This document shows, piece after piece, positions 28,117 to 36,274 of a stretch of DNA of 64,000 nt. Position numbers and translations under genes: made by a program. Positions within the stretch are counted from its first letter, which is position 1. Each line of letters starts with the position of its first letter. The notes below the pieces were generated by a model. That model was not told the DNA's origin and made no database searches. It saw only the letters and a program-made list of their open reading frames with translations. Source of the stretch: Radicibacter daui (GTDB lineage: Bacteria > Pseudomonadota > Alphaproteobacteria > Radicibacterales > Radicibacteraceae); assembly GCA_030657355.1 (NCBI GenBank), contig CP131056.1, positions 1,694,501 to 1,758,500 on the forward strand. The letters run 5' to 3'.

Positions 28117-28629
28117 TCAGACTTCGGTGAAGCTGAACATGTTGGGCGCGCGCTCGATGATTTCCTCGATGATGTCGGTGGCGATATCGAGGTTGTTCTT
28201 CATGTCCTGGTCGATCACATCGGCATAACGCGGCTCGTTGAGCTTGGCGTGGCACGAGTGCATGCGCTTCAGCTCTTCCATGAACATCTCCCGCGCCCCC
28301 ATGGGCAGGGCGTTGGACATGGAGAGCACGAAGAAGAAACGGATAGAGGCCCGGATCTGGCAGCCCAGCATATGCGCGTTGAGCTGCATGAAGTTGCGGT
28401 TCAGCTTCTCGTCAGCGCCCTCGGCCAGGTTCTGCAGGCGCTGGTCGATCATGATGGAAAAGGTTTCGCATTCGGAAACCTTGGCGCGGAACTTGTAGTA
28501 GAGCTCGTAGTTTTCCTTGGTCGCCTCGGTCTCTGCCCGGCGCGCCATCTCGGCGAGTTCGGCGACCTGTCCCTTGTAGGATTTGAGGAAGTTGACCGCT
28601 TCGGAGCGCTTGAACTTGCGGCGAGCCAT
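28117..28629 (-). CDS. Conserved-looking hypothetical protein, 170 aa
   Basis: I do not recognise the family. 170 residues, mostly helical, with a basic N-terminus (MARRKFKRSEAVNFLKSYKG). A central segment contains YYKFRAKVSECETFSIMIDQRL, and a hydrophobic patch RFFFVLSMSNALPMG is too short and mixed to be a confident membrane helix. The C-terminus is acidic. There is AAGGGA 8 nt before ATG 28629. It lies downstream of sspB on the same strand, separated by about 110 bases. Good codon bias supports a real gene. Confidence 0.7.
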   Translation of the reverse strand: MARRKFKRSEAVNFLKSYKGQVAELAEMARRAETEATKENYELYYKFRAKVSECETFSIMIDQRLQNLAEGADEKLNRNFMQLNAHMLGCQIRASIRFFFVLSMSNALPMGAREMFMEELKRMHSCHAKLNEPRYADVIDQDMKNNLDIATDIIEEIIERAPNMFSFTEV

Positions 28630-28739
28630 TCAGCGGTCCCTTGTGCCGGACAGGACGGGACGCAAAGGAGCAGGGCCAAGGCTGGCCGCAGCCGGTCCGA
28701 TCCGGTAGATGCAGGCAGACAGCATGGCCCGCCCGCTCC

Positions 28740-29243
28740 TCAGGGCTTCTTGCGGAAGGCGTCCAGCGCCACCACCTTGCCGGTTTCGGGCTCCCCGCCC
28801 TCTTCGTCGACCGGCTTTTCTTCCTCGCCGGCGTCTTCGGCAGTCTCGTCGGCGAGAGCTTCCAGCTCCTCATCCTCGTCGTCGGCCTGTTCGGTCTGGA
28901 ACTGGAGAGCGAAATTCACCGCCGGGTCGGCGAAGGTGACGATGGCCTCGAAGGGAATTTCCAGCCTTTCGCCGGCACCGCCGAAGCTGAGCGTCACGCC
29001 GAAACCGTCACGCCGCACCATCAGGTCGAAGAACTGGAATTGCAGCACGATGGTCATTTCGCGCTTGTACTGGGCGCGAAGGAACTCCGGCATGCGCACG
29101 CCGGGATGGCGGGTCAGGAAGGTGATGTAGAAATGATGGTCACCCGGCAGTCCATTGGCGGCAACCTCCTCCAGCGCTTCGCGCACAACGCCGCGAAGGG
29201 CCCGTTCCACCATCTTGTCGTACCGCAGGTGAACTGTCGTCAT
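28740..29243 (-). CDS. sspB: ClpXP adaptor SspB (alphaproteobacterial type)
   Basis: Binds the ssrA tag and hands tagged proteins to ClpXP. 167 residues. The globular domain has IRYDxxVxxALRGVVR-like LRYDKMVERALRGVVREAL, GLPGDHHFYITFLTRHPGV, EMTIVLQFQFFDLMV and LEIPFEAIVTFADPAVNF. A flexible acidic linker ends in the ClpX-binding tail VVALDAFRKK. I start at ATG 29243 (MTTVHLRYDK); a longer frame reads into the ssrA 3' flank. The tmRNA gene lies just upstream on the same strand, so adaptor and tag source are neighbours. Confidence 0.92.
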   Translation of the reverse strand: MTTVHLRYDKMVERALRGVVREALEEVAANGLPGDHHFYITFLTRHPGVRMPEFLRAQYKREMTIVLQFQFFDLMVRRDGFGVTLSFGGAGERLEIPFEAIVTFADPAVNFALQFQTEQADDEDEELEALADETAEDAGEEEKPVDEEGGEPETGKVVALDAFRKKP

Positions 29244-29359
29244 CTCTGTCCGTTTTTTCTGCCGCTGTCCGGCCTGCCCTGACGGCGGGGCCGGTTGCTT
29301 CCTTGCCTTGAAGTCCGCCGCCACGCGTTTGCTGTCGGGCGCCGGGCCCCTTGAATTCA

Positions 29360-29679
29360 GTGGGGGGCTTCTGTTGCCCGGTGCCCCCCGAACCGCGCTT
29401 ACCTAAAGATTAGGCAGCGATGGCCATGCGATGGTTATCGTTGGCACTTGTGAGGTTTGGTCCGATGACGGTGGTACCATGCCGGGCAAAAACTTGATCT
29501 TTGAGCGTGCGTCAATCCTGTTTCGCCCCCCTGTTGCCTGCGGCCCTTGAAGCACTTTCGTGCCCCGGTTCCGCCTGGCATGTGGTGGAGGCGCCGGGTA
29601 CCGCCCCCGGGTCCGCTCCGCCTATTCCATCAAGCGTTTATCACCATAGTCGGACGCCAAAGGGATCCCGGACGCCGAC
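29360..29679 (-). ncRNA. ssrA: tmRNA, circularly permuted two-piece form
   Basis: On the minus strand the acceptor piece comes first. A T-arm CCGGG-ggcggta-CCCGG and the acceptor strand CGCCTCC run into ACCA ending at 29583. An intervening segment with a GCACGAAAGTGC hairpin follows. The coding piece starts near 29530 with GGGGGCG, which pairs with CGCCTCC over 7 bp (one G-U). The tag frame is 29445-29410: GCC AAC GAT AAC CAT CGC ATG GCC ATC GCT GCC TAA, giving ANDNHRMAIAA. A GGGGGG...CCCCCC hairpin at 29362-29389 closes the coding piece. Permutation is the known alphaproteobacterial arrangement. The outer ends are approximate. Confidence 0.92.
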
Positions 29680-29685
29680 GGGGTT

Positions 29686-29714
29686 AATATAGGGAGGCAG
29701 TGCAGGGGCCGAAA
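29686..29714 (-). promoter_or_regulatory. Candidate ssrA promoter
   Basis: Minus-strand TATATT (29691-29686) with TTTCGG (29714-29709) 17 bases upstream. It places a start just before the acceptor piece of the tmRNA. The -35 is weak. Confidence 0.5.
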
Positions 29715-29802
29715 GAGGCTTTTGGCGGAGAAGGGGCCAAAAGCCCTGCTTTTTGCACAAAGCAGCCATCAGCCTTCTGACGAATGTCGTCTTATCTTAT
29801 TG

Positions 29803-29820
29803 TTTTAAAATGATAAAACA
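29803..29820. promoter_or_regulatory. AT-rich inverted repeat upstream of thyX
   Basis: GTTTTA, six bases, TAAAAC: a perfect 6-bp dyad in an AT-rich pocket about 115 bases before the thyX start. It could be an operator or promoter element. An 8-bp hairpin, CTGCTTTT/AAAAGCAG, lies just before it at 29746-29766. Confidence 0.35.
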
Positions 29821-29935
29821 GCTTGTTCGGGTTCAATGCCCTACTGGCCGCAACTCCGCCGTTCCGATTGCCGGCAGGGGGTGCTAGCTTGGCGCCGACA
29901 CGATTTGTTCTCCCAGAAGACAGGGCCCCTGGTTC

Positions 29936-30868
29936 ATGACGATCAAACCCGAACAGCAGGCTGAAATCGAGGCTCTGCGCGCCAACCAGACGCTGACCCG
30001 CCGTGCCGTCAGCCCCGGGCTTGAGGAGATCCTCTACGAGGCGATTCCCGTTCTCGATCATGGCTTTGTCCGCGTGATCGACTATATGGGCGACGATGCG
30101 GCCATCGTGCAGGCGGCGCGTGTTTCCTACGGCGCCGGCACCAAGGCCGCCCGCTCGGATGAGGGGCTGATCCGCTACCTGCTGCGCCACGCCCACACCA
30201 CGCCGTTCGAGATGTGCGAGATCAAGTATCACATCAAGCTGCCTATCTTCGTGGCGCGCCAGTGGATCCGTCATCGCACCGCCAATGTGAATGAATATTC
30301 CGGCCGCTATTCGGTGATGGAGGATGAGTTCTACATCCCGCGCACCGAGCAGCTTGCCGCCCAGTCGCGCTCCAACCGTCAGGGCCGCGGCGCCGTGCTG
30401 GAGGGCGAAGAGGCTGTGCGCGTCCTGCAGCTGCTAAAAGACGATGCCCGCCAGTCCTACCAGCACTATGTGGAGATGCTGAACGAGGATGGCGACGGCA
30501 ATGTGATCGACGAGAGCCGCGATGGCCTTGCCCGCGAACTCGCCCGCATGAACCTGCCGATCAATCTCTATACCCAGTTCTACTGGAAGATCGATCTGCA
30601 CAACCTGCTGCATTTCCTGCGGCTGCGGGCTGATTCCCACGCCCAGTACGAAATCCGCGTCTTTGCCGAAGCCATGCTGGATACTGTCCGGCGCTGGGTG
30701 CCGATCGCCTGGCAGGCCGGTGAGGACTACAAACGCGGCGCCGAGACCCTCTCGGCTCCGGCGCTGGATGTGGTGCGCCGCCTGCTGGCCGGGGAGGAGG
30801 TCGCCCAGGCCGATACCCGCCTCAGCAAGCGTGAGTGGGACGAACTGATGGCCTCGCTCGGGCGTTAA
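29936..30868 (+). CDS. thyX: Flavin-dependent thymidylate synthase
   Basis: Makes dTMP from dUMP with FAD and methylene-tetrahydrofolate. 310 residues. The ThyX motif [15 protein letters not shown] is present at about residues 112-126, preceded by [29 protein letters not shown]. The C-terminal [19 protein letters not shown] is also typical. A folate-sparing alternative to ThyA. Confidence 0.97.
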   Translation: MTIKPEQQAEIEALRANQTLTRRAVSPGLEEILYEAIPVLDHGFVRVIDYMGDDAAIVQAARVSYGAGTKAARSDEGLIRYLLRHAHTTPFEMCEIKYHIKLPIFVARQWIRHRTANVNEYSGRYSVMEDEFYIPRTEQLAAQSRSNRQGRGAVLEGEEAVRVLQLLKDDARQSYQHYVEMLNEDGDGNVIDESRDGLARELARMNLPINLYTQFYWKIDLHNLLHFLRLRADSHAQYEIRVFAEAMLDTVRRWVPIAWQAGEDYKRGAETLSAPALDVVRRLLAGEEVAQADTRLSKREWDELMASLGR

Positions 30869-31001
30869 GGCACGACCACGGGCAGGGGCCGCAGGCCGGT
30901 GAACCGGCGAAAGGCTCCTGCCGCTCCTGACCTTTCAAGGAGGCCGGGCCGGGAGGAAAGGGAGCAGGATCGGGCCTCCTGGATGAGGAGTGCCGTGCCC
31001 G

Positions 31002-31970
31002 ATGATTGCCCCGCAGGAAATCCCGGTTCCCTTCGTTCTTGATCTTGGCTCCGGCGAGTTGCATCCGGCGGCTGAACCGCCGGCCGAGGCCGCGGAGGCC
31101 TGCTGGTTTCACGGCGACCGCAACGAGGAAGGCATTCTGGACCGCCTGGAGGCGCTCGGCATCGACGAGCCGGAAGCCCTTGCTGCCTTTGCCGCCGAAG
31201 AGACCCGGCCGCGTTATGCCCATTTCGCCAATGGCGATCTGCTGATCCTGCGCGGGGTCAACCTCAATCCCGGCGCCCGCCCGGAAGATATGGTCTCGCT
31301 GCGTTTCTGGATCACGCCCCGGCGTCTTGTCACGCTGTGGCGGCGGCGTGTTTTTGCCGTCGGCGATGTGGCGACCAGCGCCTGCCAGGCCGGCAAGGCG
31401 CCGCTTGCCGTCAGCGATATCGTCTTCATGCTCATCCAGCGCATCGCCGACCGTGTGCGCGAGGTCGCCCGGTCGATGGAGGAGGAGCTGAACGAGATCG
31501 AGGAGCAGGTGCTGGACGGCGGGGCCTCCGATTGCGGGGAAAATCTCGGCCGGCTGCAGCGGCGCGCCATCTGGCTCAGGCGCTATATCGGGCCGCAGGT
31601 CGAGGCGCTTTCCGATGTTTGCGCCTCGGAACCGGACTGGCTCGATCTGCGCGGGGCCGTGCGGCTGCGGGAGATGGCCGATGCAGCCTCCCGCCAGCTG
31701 GAGACGCTCGATGCGCTACGCGAGCATATCGTGCTGGTGCAGGACCAGCTGTCGGCCCGCCAGAATCAGCGTACCCAGCGCACGAGTTACGTGCTGACGG
31801 TGGTGGCGGCGGTTTTCCTGCCGCTCAACCTCATCGCCTCGCTGTTCGGCGCCAATGTTGCCGGTGTGCCGGGCACCACGGACGGTGCGGCCTTCTGGAT
31901 CATGGTGGTCGGCATGGTGGTGCTCGCCGCCATCGAGTTTCTGGTATTTCGCTGGCTTAAATGGCTTTGA
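31002..31970 (+). CDS. CorA/ZntB-family divalent cation transporter with altered GMN motif
   Basis: About 322 residues. A large cytoplasmic N-domain is followed by a long helix (ADRVREVARSMEEELNEIEEQVL ...) and two C-terminal membrane helices (VLTVVAAVFLPLNLIASLFGANVAGVPG and AAFWIMVVGMVVLAAIEFLVF). The signature after TM1 reads GAN rather than the usual GMN, with a ZntB-like VAGVPG. Family members move Mg2+, Zn2+ or Co2+. ATG 31002 has GAGGAG about 11 nt upstream. Confidence 0.88.
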   Translation: MIAPQEIPVPFVLDLGSGELHPAAEPPAEAAEACWFHGDRNEEGILDRLEALGIDEPEALAAFAAEETRPRYAHFANGDLLILRGVNLNPGARPEDMVSLRFWITPRRLVTLWRRRVFAVGDVATSACQAGKAPLAVSDIVFMLIQRIADRVREVARSMEEELNEIEEQVLDGGASDCGENLGRLQRRAIWLRRYIGPQVEALSDVCASEPDWLDLRGAVRLREMADAASRQLETLDALREHIVLVQDQLSARQNQRTQRTSYVLTVVAAVFLPLNLIASLFGANVAGVPGTTDGAAFWIMVVGMVVLAAIEFLVFRWLKWL

Positions 31971-31971
31971 G

Positions 31972-32010
31972 GCGCCGCCCCCTGCGGTTGGGGGCGGCGC
32001 ACTCTTCCTT
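31972..32010 (+). terminator. Terminator after the CorA/ZntB-like gene
   Basis: GCGCCGCCCCC (31972-31982) pairs perfectly with GGGGGCGGCGC (31990-32000), followed by ACTCTTCCTT. The T-tract is imperfect. Confidence 0.65.
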
Positions 32011-32033
32011 GCTGCTAATTGCTGGCCGCTTGC

Positions 32034-33110
32034 TCAGCTCGCAGCAGTGTCCTGAAACAGCCAGACGTTTTGCGGCGGGATTTGTGCCCAGACCCTGCCG
32101 GCTTCGAGGCGCCGGGGGCCATGCGCCCTTGCCTTGAAACTTCCACGCTCCAGGCGATATTCCCACTTGTCGCCAAGATAGACGTTGTCGACAAGGTCGA
32201 GTTCGATCCCCTCCTCCTGCGGATCATCAAACACCGAAATCTCTTCTACCCGAACGACTGCACGGACGTTTGAACCGTTGGCCACGCCTTCTGCGTCACG
32301 GATGGTTGCCGGCAAGCGCCACCCTTCGCCTTCAATCATCGCCGTTCCCTCCTGGTCTCGCAGGACCCCTTTGAGGATGTTGTTGGCGCCAAGAAAATCG
32401 GCGGTGAAGAAATTCGTCGGCTCCGAATATATCGAATGCGGAGCGCCGGACTGGACGATGCGACCGTCTTTAAGAAGGATGATCTGGTCCGCGGCGGCCA
32501 ATGCCTCGCTCTGATCGTGGGTGACCAGGACGGCGCAAAGTCCCAGATCCAGTATCAGCTTGCGAATCCAGTAGCGGGCTTCTTCGCGCAGCTTGGCGTC
32601 CAGATTGGAAAGCGGCTCGTCAAGCAACAGAACCTTGGGCTCGTAGACAAGCGCGCGGCAAATGGCAACACGTTGCTGCTGCCCGCCGGAAAGCTGGTCA
32701 GGATAACGGTCAGCGAGATGTCCAAGCCCGATATGTTCCAGCGTTTCCTGAACCCGTCGGGCCGTGTCGGTGCGGTTGACGCCGCGCAGTTTCAGGCCAT
32801 ACCCGACATTTTCGCGGACAGTCCGGTGCGGCCAAAGGGCGTAGGACTGGAAAACAAGCCCGATGTTCCGCTTTTCCGGCGGTACTATGATGCCCCTGTC
32901 ACTATCCAGCACCGTTTGACCGCCAATGACGATGCGCCCGATTTCGGGATGGCCGAGGCCGGCCATCGCGCGCAAAAGCGTGGTTTTCCCGGAACCTGAG
33001 GCGCCGAGCAGGGCAACGATAGATCCGCGATTGGCAACAAAGGAACAGCCCTTGAGGATTTGCAGGCCGCCCAGCCACTTCTGGACGTTTTCGACGATCA
33101 GATCACTCAT
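32034..33110 (-). CDS. ABC transporter ATP-binding protein (ferric/polyamine type)
   Basis: 358 residues. Walker A LLGASGSGKTTLLRAMAGL, Q-loop VFQSYALWPHRTVRENVGYGL, signature LSGGQQQRVAICRALVYEP, Walker B LLLDEPLSNLDAKLR, switch LVTHDQSEALAAADQI. A C-terminal TOBE-like regulatory domain follows. The pattern is FbpC/PotA. It overlaps the permease gene by 8 bases and completes the importer. Confidence 0.92.
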   Translation of the reverse strand: MSDLIVENVQKWLGGLQILKGCSFVANRGSIVALLGASGSGKTTLLRAMAGLGHPEIGRIVIGGQTVLDSDRGIIVPPEKRNIGLVFQSYALWPHRTVRENVGYGLKLRGVNRTDTARRVQETLEHIGLGHLADRYPDQLSGGQQQRVAICRALVYEPKVLLLDEPLSNLDAKLREEARYWIRKLILDLGLCAVLVTHDQSEALAAADQIILLKDGRIVQSGAPHSIYSEPTNFFTADFLGANNILKGVLRDQEGTAMIEGEGWRLPATIRDAEGVANGSNVRAVVRVEEISVFDDPQEEGIELDLVDNVYLGDKWEYRLERGSFKARAHGPRRLEAGRVWAQIPPQNVWLFQDTAAS

Positions 33111-34827
33111 TGATGCGGGCTCCGAGTTTGAGGGCGAGGAACAGCCCGAGCGCCGTCAGAATGATGCTGACAAAGGCTAGCGCAGCGATGATGTCCATGG
33201 CGCCGGTTTGCAGAAGCGAGACCATGAGGGAGCCGATCACTTCGGTGCCGGAACTCATGAGATAGACGCCCGTAGCGTACTCGCGGATAAAAATGATCAT
33301 GATGAGCGCCCAGGCTCCGGCGAGCCCGGGGCGCGTTAGCGGGATGACAACATCGCGCCATGTCCGTAGTGCTGTGGCCCCGGTTGTTCGTGCCGCTTCT
33401 TCAAGTTCGGGGGCGATCTGCATCAGGTTCGCCTGTATGAGGCGAAGTCCATAGGAGAGGCCGACGACTGCATAGGCGATGAATATCGATATAAGCGTCG
33501 TGCGCACGGCATGCAGGGCAGGCACGAAGAGGAATACCCAGAAGAAGGCAAGCCCCACGACGAGGCCCGGCAGGGCTCTGGGAAGCAACACCGTATAGTC
33601 GAGCAGGGTGCCGGAGAAGCCTTGGTTGCGATGCCCGGCAAGCCCTATAACCAGATAGAGAAACACGGCCGCGATACCGCCGAAGACACCGATCAGGATG
33701 GTGTTGATGATGCCGTGATAGAGGCTGGGAACGTCGGCAAGGGCCTTGAAATGGGCCAGCGTGAAGTGCTGCGTCAAATCGATGCCTTCACCCCAGGCAT
33801 CGACAAAGGCCCGCAATATGATGCCGCCGATTGGCAGCACAACGGAAATCACCAGCCAGAGCGCGATTGCCCCTAACGCCAGAATCTGTCCCCTGCGGCC
33901 GAGGTTAAGCGGTGTCGCGCGGTTTCCCTTGCCTCCAAGAGCGGCGTACCGTCTGGCGTTCCGCAGCAGGCGACGTTGCACCCAGATCAGCGGCAAGGTG
34001 ATCAGGACGAGCAGCACGGCCACTACGGCCATGAGTTGGTAGGTCGGCACGCCAAACAGGGTCGTGAGCTTGTAGATATATGTTGTCAGCACAAGGATGC
34101 CGTTGGGATCTCCCAGAACGAGTGGCAGGCCAAACATCTCAAGGCCGAGGAGGAGGAGGAGGGCCGCCGCAAAAATCATCCCGGGCAGCACCATTGGCAA
34201 TGTGACGTCAGTTAATACTCGCAGCAGGCCTGCACCCGTGGTGCGCGCGGCCTCCTCCAGATCGGACGGCAGATTGCGCATGGTTGCGGAGACATAGAGA
34301 TAGACGTGGGGAACATGCGAGAGCCCGGCGATCACAATGATGCCGGGCAGGGAATAGATGTTCCACGGCACGAAGCCGATCACATGTCTGACTGCCAGGG
34401 AAACTGCACCGGTTGGCCCAACGGCCACTGTGTAGCCAAAGCCGAGCACGATCGATGAGATGAACATCGGCACAAGCACAAGGATCTCGAGGGCTCTTTT
34501 GAACCGGATGTCCGTGCGCGTGAGCAGAAAGGCGAGCACCCCGCCCAGAGGCACGGCGACGGCCACCATGCCTGCGGCGATGATGACGGTTGTGTAGAGG
34601 GCCTCGTAAAAGGCCGGGTCCGTCAGAATGAAGGCGTAAGCGTCAAGCGCGAGCTTTGCTGATTTGTAGAAAAAAGCCTCACTGAGAAGGCTCTGATAGA
34701 TGATCAGCCCTACGGGCATCATCACGATCAGAAAAAGCGCCCCTATGATGGCGCCACGTGTGAGGGCAGCGTCTTGTCGCTGTGCGACAAATGCCGGCAT
34801 CTTGCCGGCTGGTATGTGATCTGCCAC
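33103..34827 (-). CDS. ABC transporter permease, fused two-domain (FbpB type)
   Basis: About 574 residues with two permease units, roughly 12 membrane helices. EAA loops occur twice: DLEEAARTTGAGLLRVLTDVTLPM and ELEEAARTTGATALRTWRDVVIPL. Such fused permeases serve ferric-ion, phosphonate and related importers. I choose the GTG at 34827, with GGGAG 8 nt upstream, over the TTG two codons earlier. Confidence 0.92.
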   Translation of the reverse strand: MADHIPAGKMPAFVAQRQDAALTRGAIIGALFLIVMMPVGLIIYQSLLSEAFFYKSAKLALDAYAFILTDPAFYEALYTTVIIAAGMVAVAVPLGGVLAFLLTRTDIRFKRALEILVLVPMFISSIVLGFGYTVAVGPTGAVSLAVRHVIGFVPWNIYSLPGIIVIAGLSHVPHVYLYVSATMRNLPSDLEEAARTTGAGLLRVLTDVTLPMVLPGMIFAAALLLLLGLEMFGLPLVLGDPNGILVLTTYIYKLTTLFGVPTYQLMAVVAVLLVLITLPLIWVQRRLLRNARRYAALGGKGNRATPLNLGRRGQILALGAIALWLVISVVLPIGGIILRAFVDAWGEGIDLTQHFTLAHFKALADVPSLYHGIINTILIGVFGGIAAVFLYLVIGLAGHRNQGFSGTLLDYTVLLPRALPGLVVGLAFFWVFLFVPALHAVRTTLISIFIAYAVVGLSYGLRLIQANLMQIAPELEEAARTTGATALRTWRDVVIPLTRPGLAGAWALIMIIFIREYATGVYLMSSGTEVIGSLMVSLLQTGAMDIIAALAFVSIILTALGLFLALKLGARINE

Positions 34828-34885
34828 CGCCAAAGCTCCCGGGCCAATAGTATGGGATGAACATCATCGGCAAATGAGAAAGGGC

Positions 34886-34912
34886 GGCGGTCTCATCGGG
34901 AATGAGACCGCC
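34886..34912 (-). terminator. Intercistronic hairpin between binding protein and permease
   Basis: GGCGGTCTCAT pairs perfectly with ATGAGACCGCC (11 bp) around five bases, just after the binding-protein stop. No strong T-tract. It likely protects the binding-protein mRNA or partly terminates, giving more binding protein than permease. Confidence 0.6.
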
Positions 34913-34919
34913 GGATCTG

Positions 34920-35984
34920 TCACTTGCCGAGAGCGGCGCGCCAGTCATTCATGAATTTTACCCGCTTGGTCTGGCCCATATATTCAAGCAGGCCTTCATC
35001 AACCTTGATGGGAGTGACCGGGCCGCCGATGGCGTCGGCCAGGTTCTTCGCATTCATACCGGTGCTGGTATCGGAGCGCACTGAAGGCAGGCCCTTTGCG
35101 GCAAGGCTTTCCTGACCTTCCTTCGAAAGCGCAAAATCGATGAACAGCTTGGCGGCCTCCGGATGCGGGGCTCCGTTGGCAATGGCGATCAGGCGCGAGA
35201 AGGCGGCGTTGTTATCGCTGAAGAAGGCGACGCCCAGCGTCTTGTTGGCTTTTGCCCAGTCGATGGCGTAGGAGCCGATAATATTATAGGCGAAAGCGTT
35301 CTCGCCCGAGATCACGGATTCCTTCATGGCGCCGGAACTGGAGTAGGTCTTGCCGTTGCTGGCGCCGAAAGCCTTGGATACGGCCCAGAAACTGTCAGGC
35401 GATGTTCTTGCTTCGTTGGTGGCAAAAAGGAAGCCGGCGCCCGACTTTTCCGGGTCAAATGTCGCGACCTTTCCCTTTACCCGCTGGTCGGACTGGAGCA
35501 GCGTCAGCAGTTCGGCGCGGGTCTTCGGAATGCCCTTGCCATCGGGAAAGGCAATAGTGTTGTACATCATGCCAACGGGCTCGATCGTGCTGGCATAGAC
35601 GGTATTCTGGTAGGCTGCCCAGTCCGGCAAGTCTTTCAGCTGGGTGGACTTGTATTCCTGCAAAAGCCCGTCGTTATAGAGCTTGAGTTCCTGATCCATG
35701 CCCGAGGTCCAGATGATGTCTGCCCCGACCTGGCCGGCTGCGTACTCGGAAATGGCGCGGTTGTAGGTGCCATTGGTCCCGAGATCGTTGTACTTGACCT
35801 CAATGCCCGGGTATTTGGCCTCGAAAGCCTTCACCAGAGTCTCGGCCTGCGAGATGTCCGTGGCGGTATAGATCGAAACCGCGCCTTCCTTGGTCGCTGC
35901 CGCAACATCCTGTGCGAGTGCCGGGACGGCGCCGCCCAGAATGACCATCGCGGTCGATGCCGCGAATGCCGACATTTTTATCAT
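34920..35984 (-). CDS. ABC transporter periplasmic binding protein (extracellular solute-binding family 1/6)
   Basis: 354 residues with a signal peptide (MIKMSAFAASTAMVILGGAVPALAQ). The mature part has the ferric-binding-protein pattern: GAVSIYTATDISQAETLVKAFEAKYPGIEV, then ADIIWTSGMDQELKLYNDGLL and PHPEAAKLFIDFALSKEGQ. ATG 35984 has GGGAGGA upstream. The ligand could be ferric ion, a polyamine, or an organic acid. The adjoining aconitase makes a carboxylate or its metal complex attractive, but this is inference. Confidence 0.9.
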   Translation of the reverse strand: MIKMSAFAASTAMVILGGAVPALAQDVAAATKEGAVSIYTATDISQAETLVKAFEAKYPGIEVKYNDLGTNGTYNRAISEYAAGQVGADIIWTSGMDQELKLYNDGLLQEYKSTQLKDLPDWAAYQNTVYASTIEPVGMMYNTIAFPDGKGIPKTRAELLTLLQSDQRVKGKVATFDPEKSGAGFLFATNEARTSPDSFWAVSKAFGASNGKTYSSSGAMKESVISGENAFAYNIIGSYAIDWAKANKTLGVAFFSDNNAAFSRLIAIANGAPHPEAAKLFIDFALSKEGQESLAAKGLPSVRSDTSTGMNAKNLADAIGGPVTPIKVDEGLLEYMGQTKRVKFMNDWRAALGK

Positions 35985-36274
35985 TCTATCCTCCCTGTTG
36001 GCCCGGGCGCTTACGGCCCGATGGTTTTGTGATGCAAGGTCTTGTCCGACATCATTGGATGGTCGGCGGCCCGGCGGGCGGGTCATGCAGAGCAGGTTCA
36101 CTTTTGTTACTTTGTCTTTTAACGCTCATAAATGCAATAAGAAATGCATTGATGATATTGTTCCCAAAAAGCGCCCTTCGCGATGCGAGCGCGGTAGGGT
36201 GGTGAAATGGTTTGTACTTTAAGGTGCTTTTAGCCAAAATTTTGCACCCAGGTTATGTCGTTGAGGTTCCGGGT
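35985..36274. promoter_or_regulatory. Divergent regulatory region, ABC importer / GntR
   Basis: 290 bases between divergent starts, with an AT-rich core at about 36100-36170 in contrast to the GC-rich flanks. ATGCA occurs twice in AAATGCAATAAGAAATGCA-type spacing near 36131-36150, a possible GntR-family site. No tRNA or mobile-element remnant seen. Confidence 0.4.

Noticed and set aside
29501-29692. A 63-codon plus-strand frame over the tmRNA
   Set aside because: It lies antisense to ssrA; conserved acceptor pairing and tag frame explain this sequence better. Such frames are often wrongly annotated.
35985-36274. Integration site or tRNA remnant next to the ABC/GntR block
   Set aside because: No tRNA, direct repeat pair, integrase or insertion sequence was seen at either end of the block.
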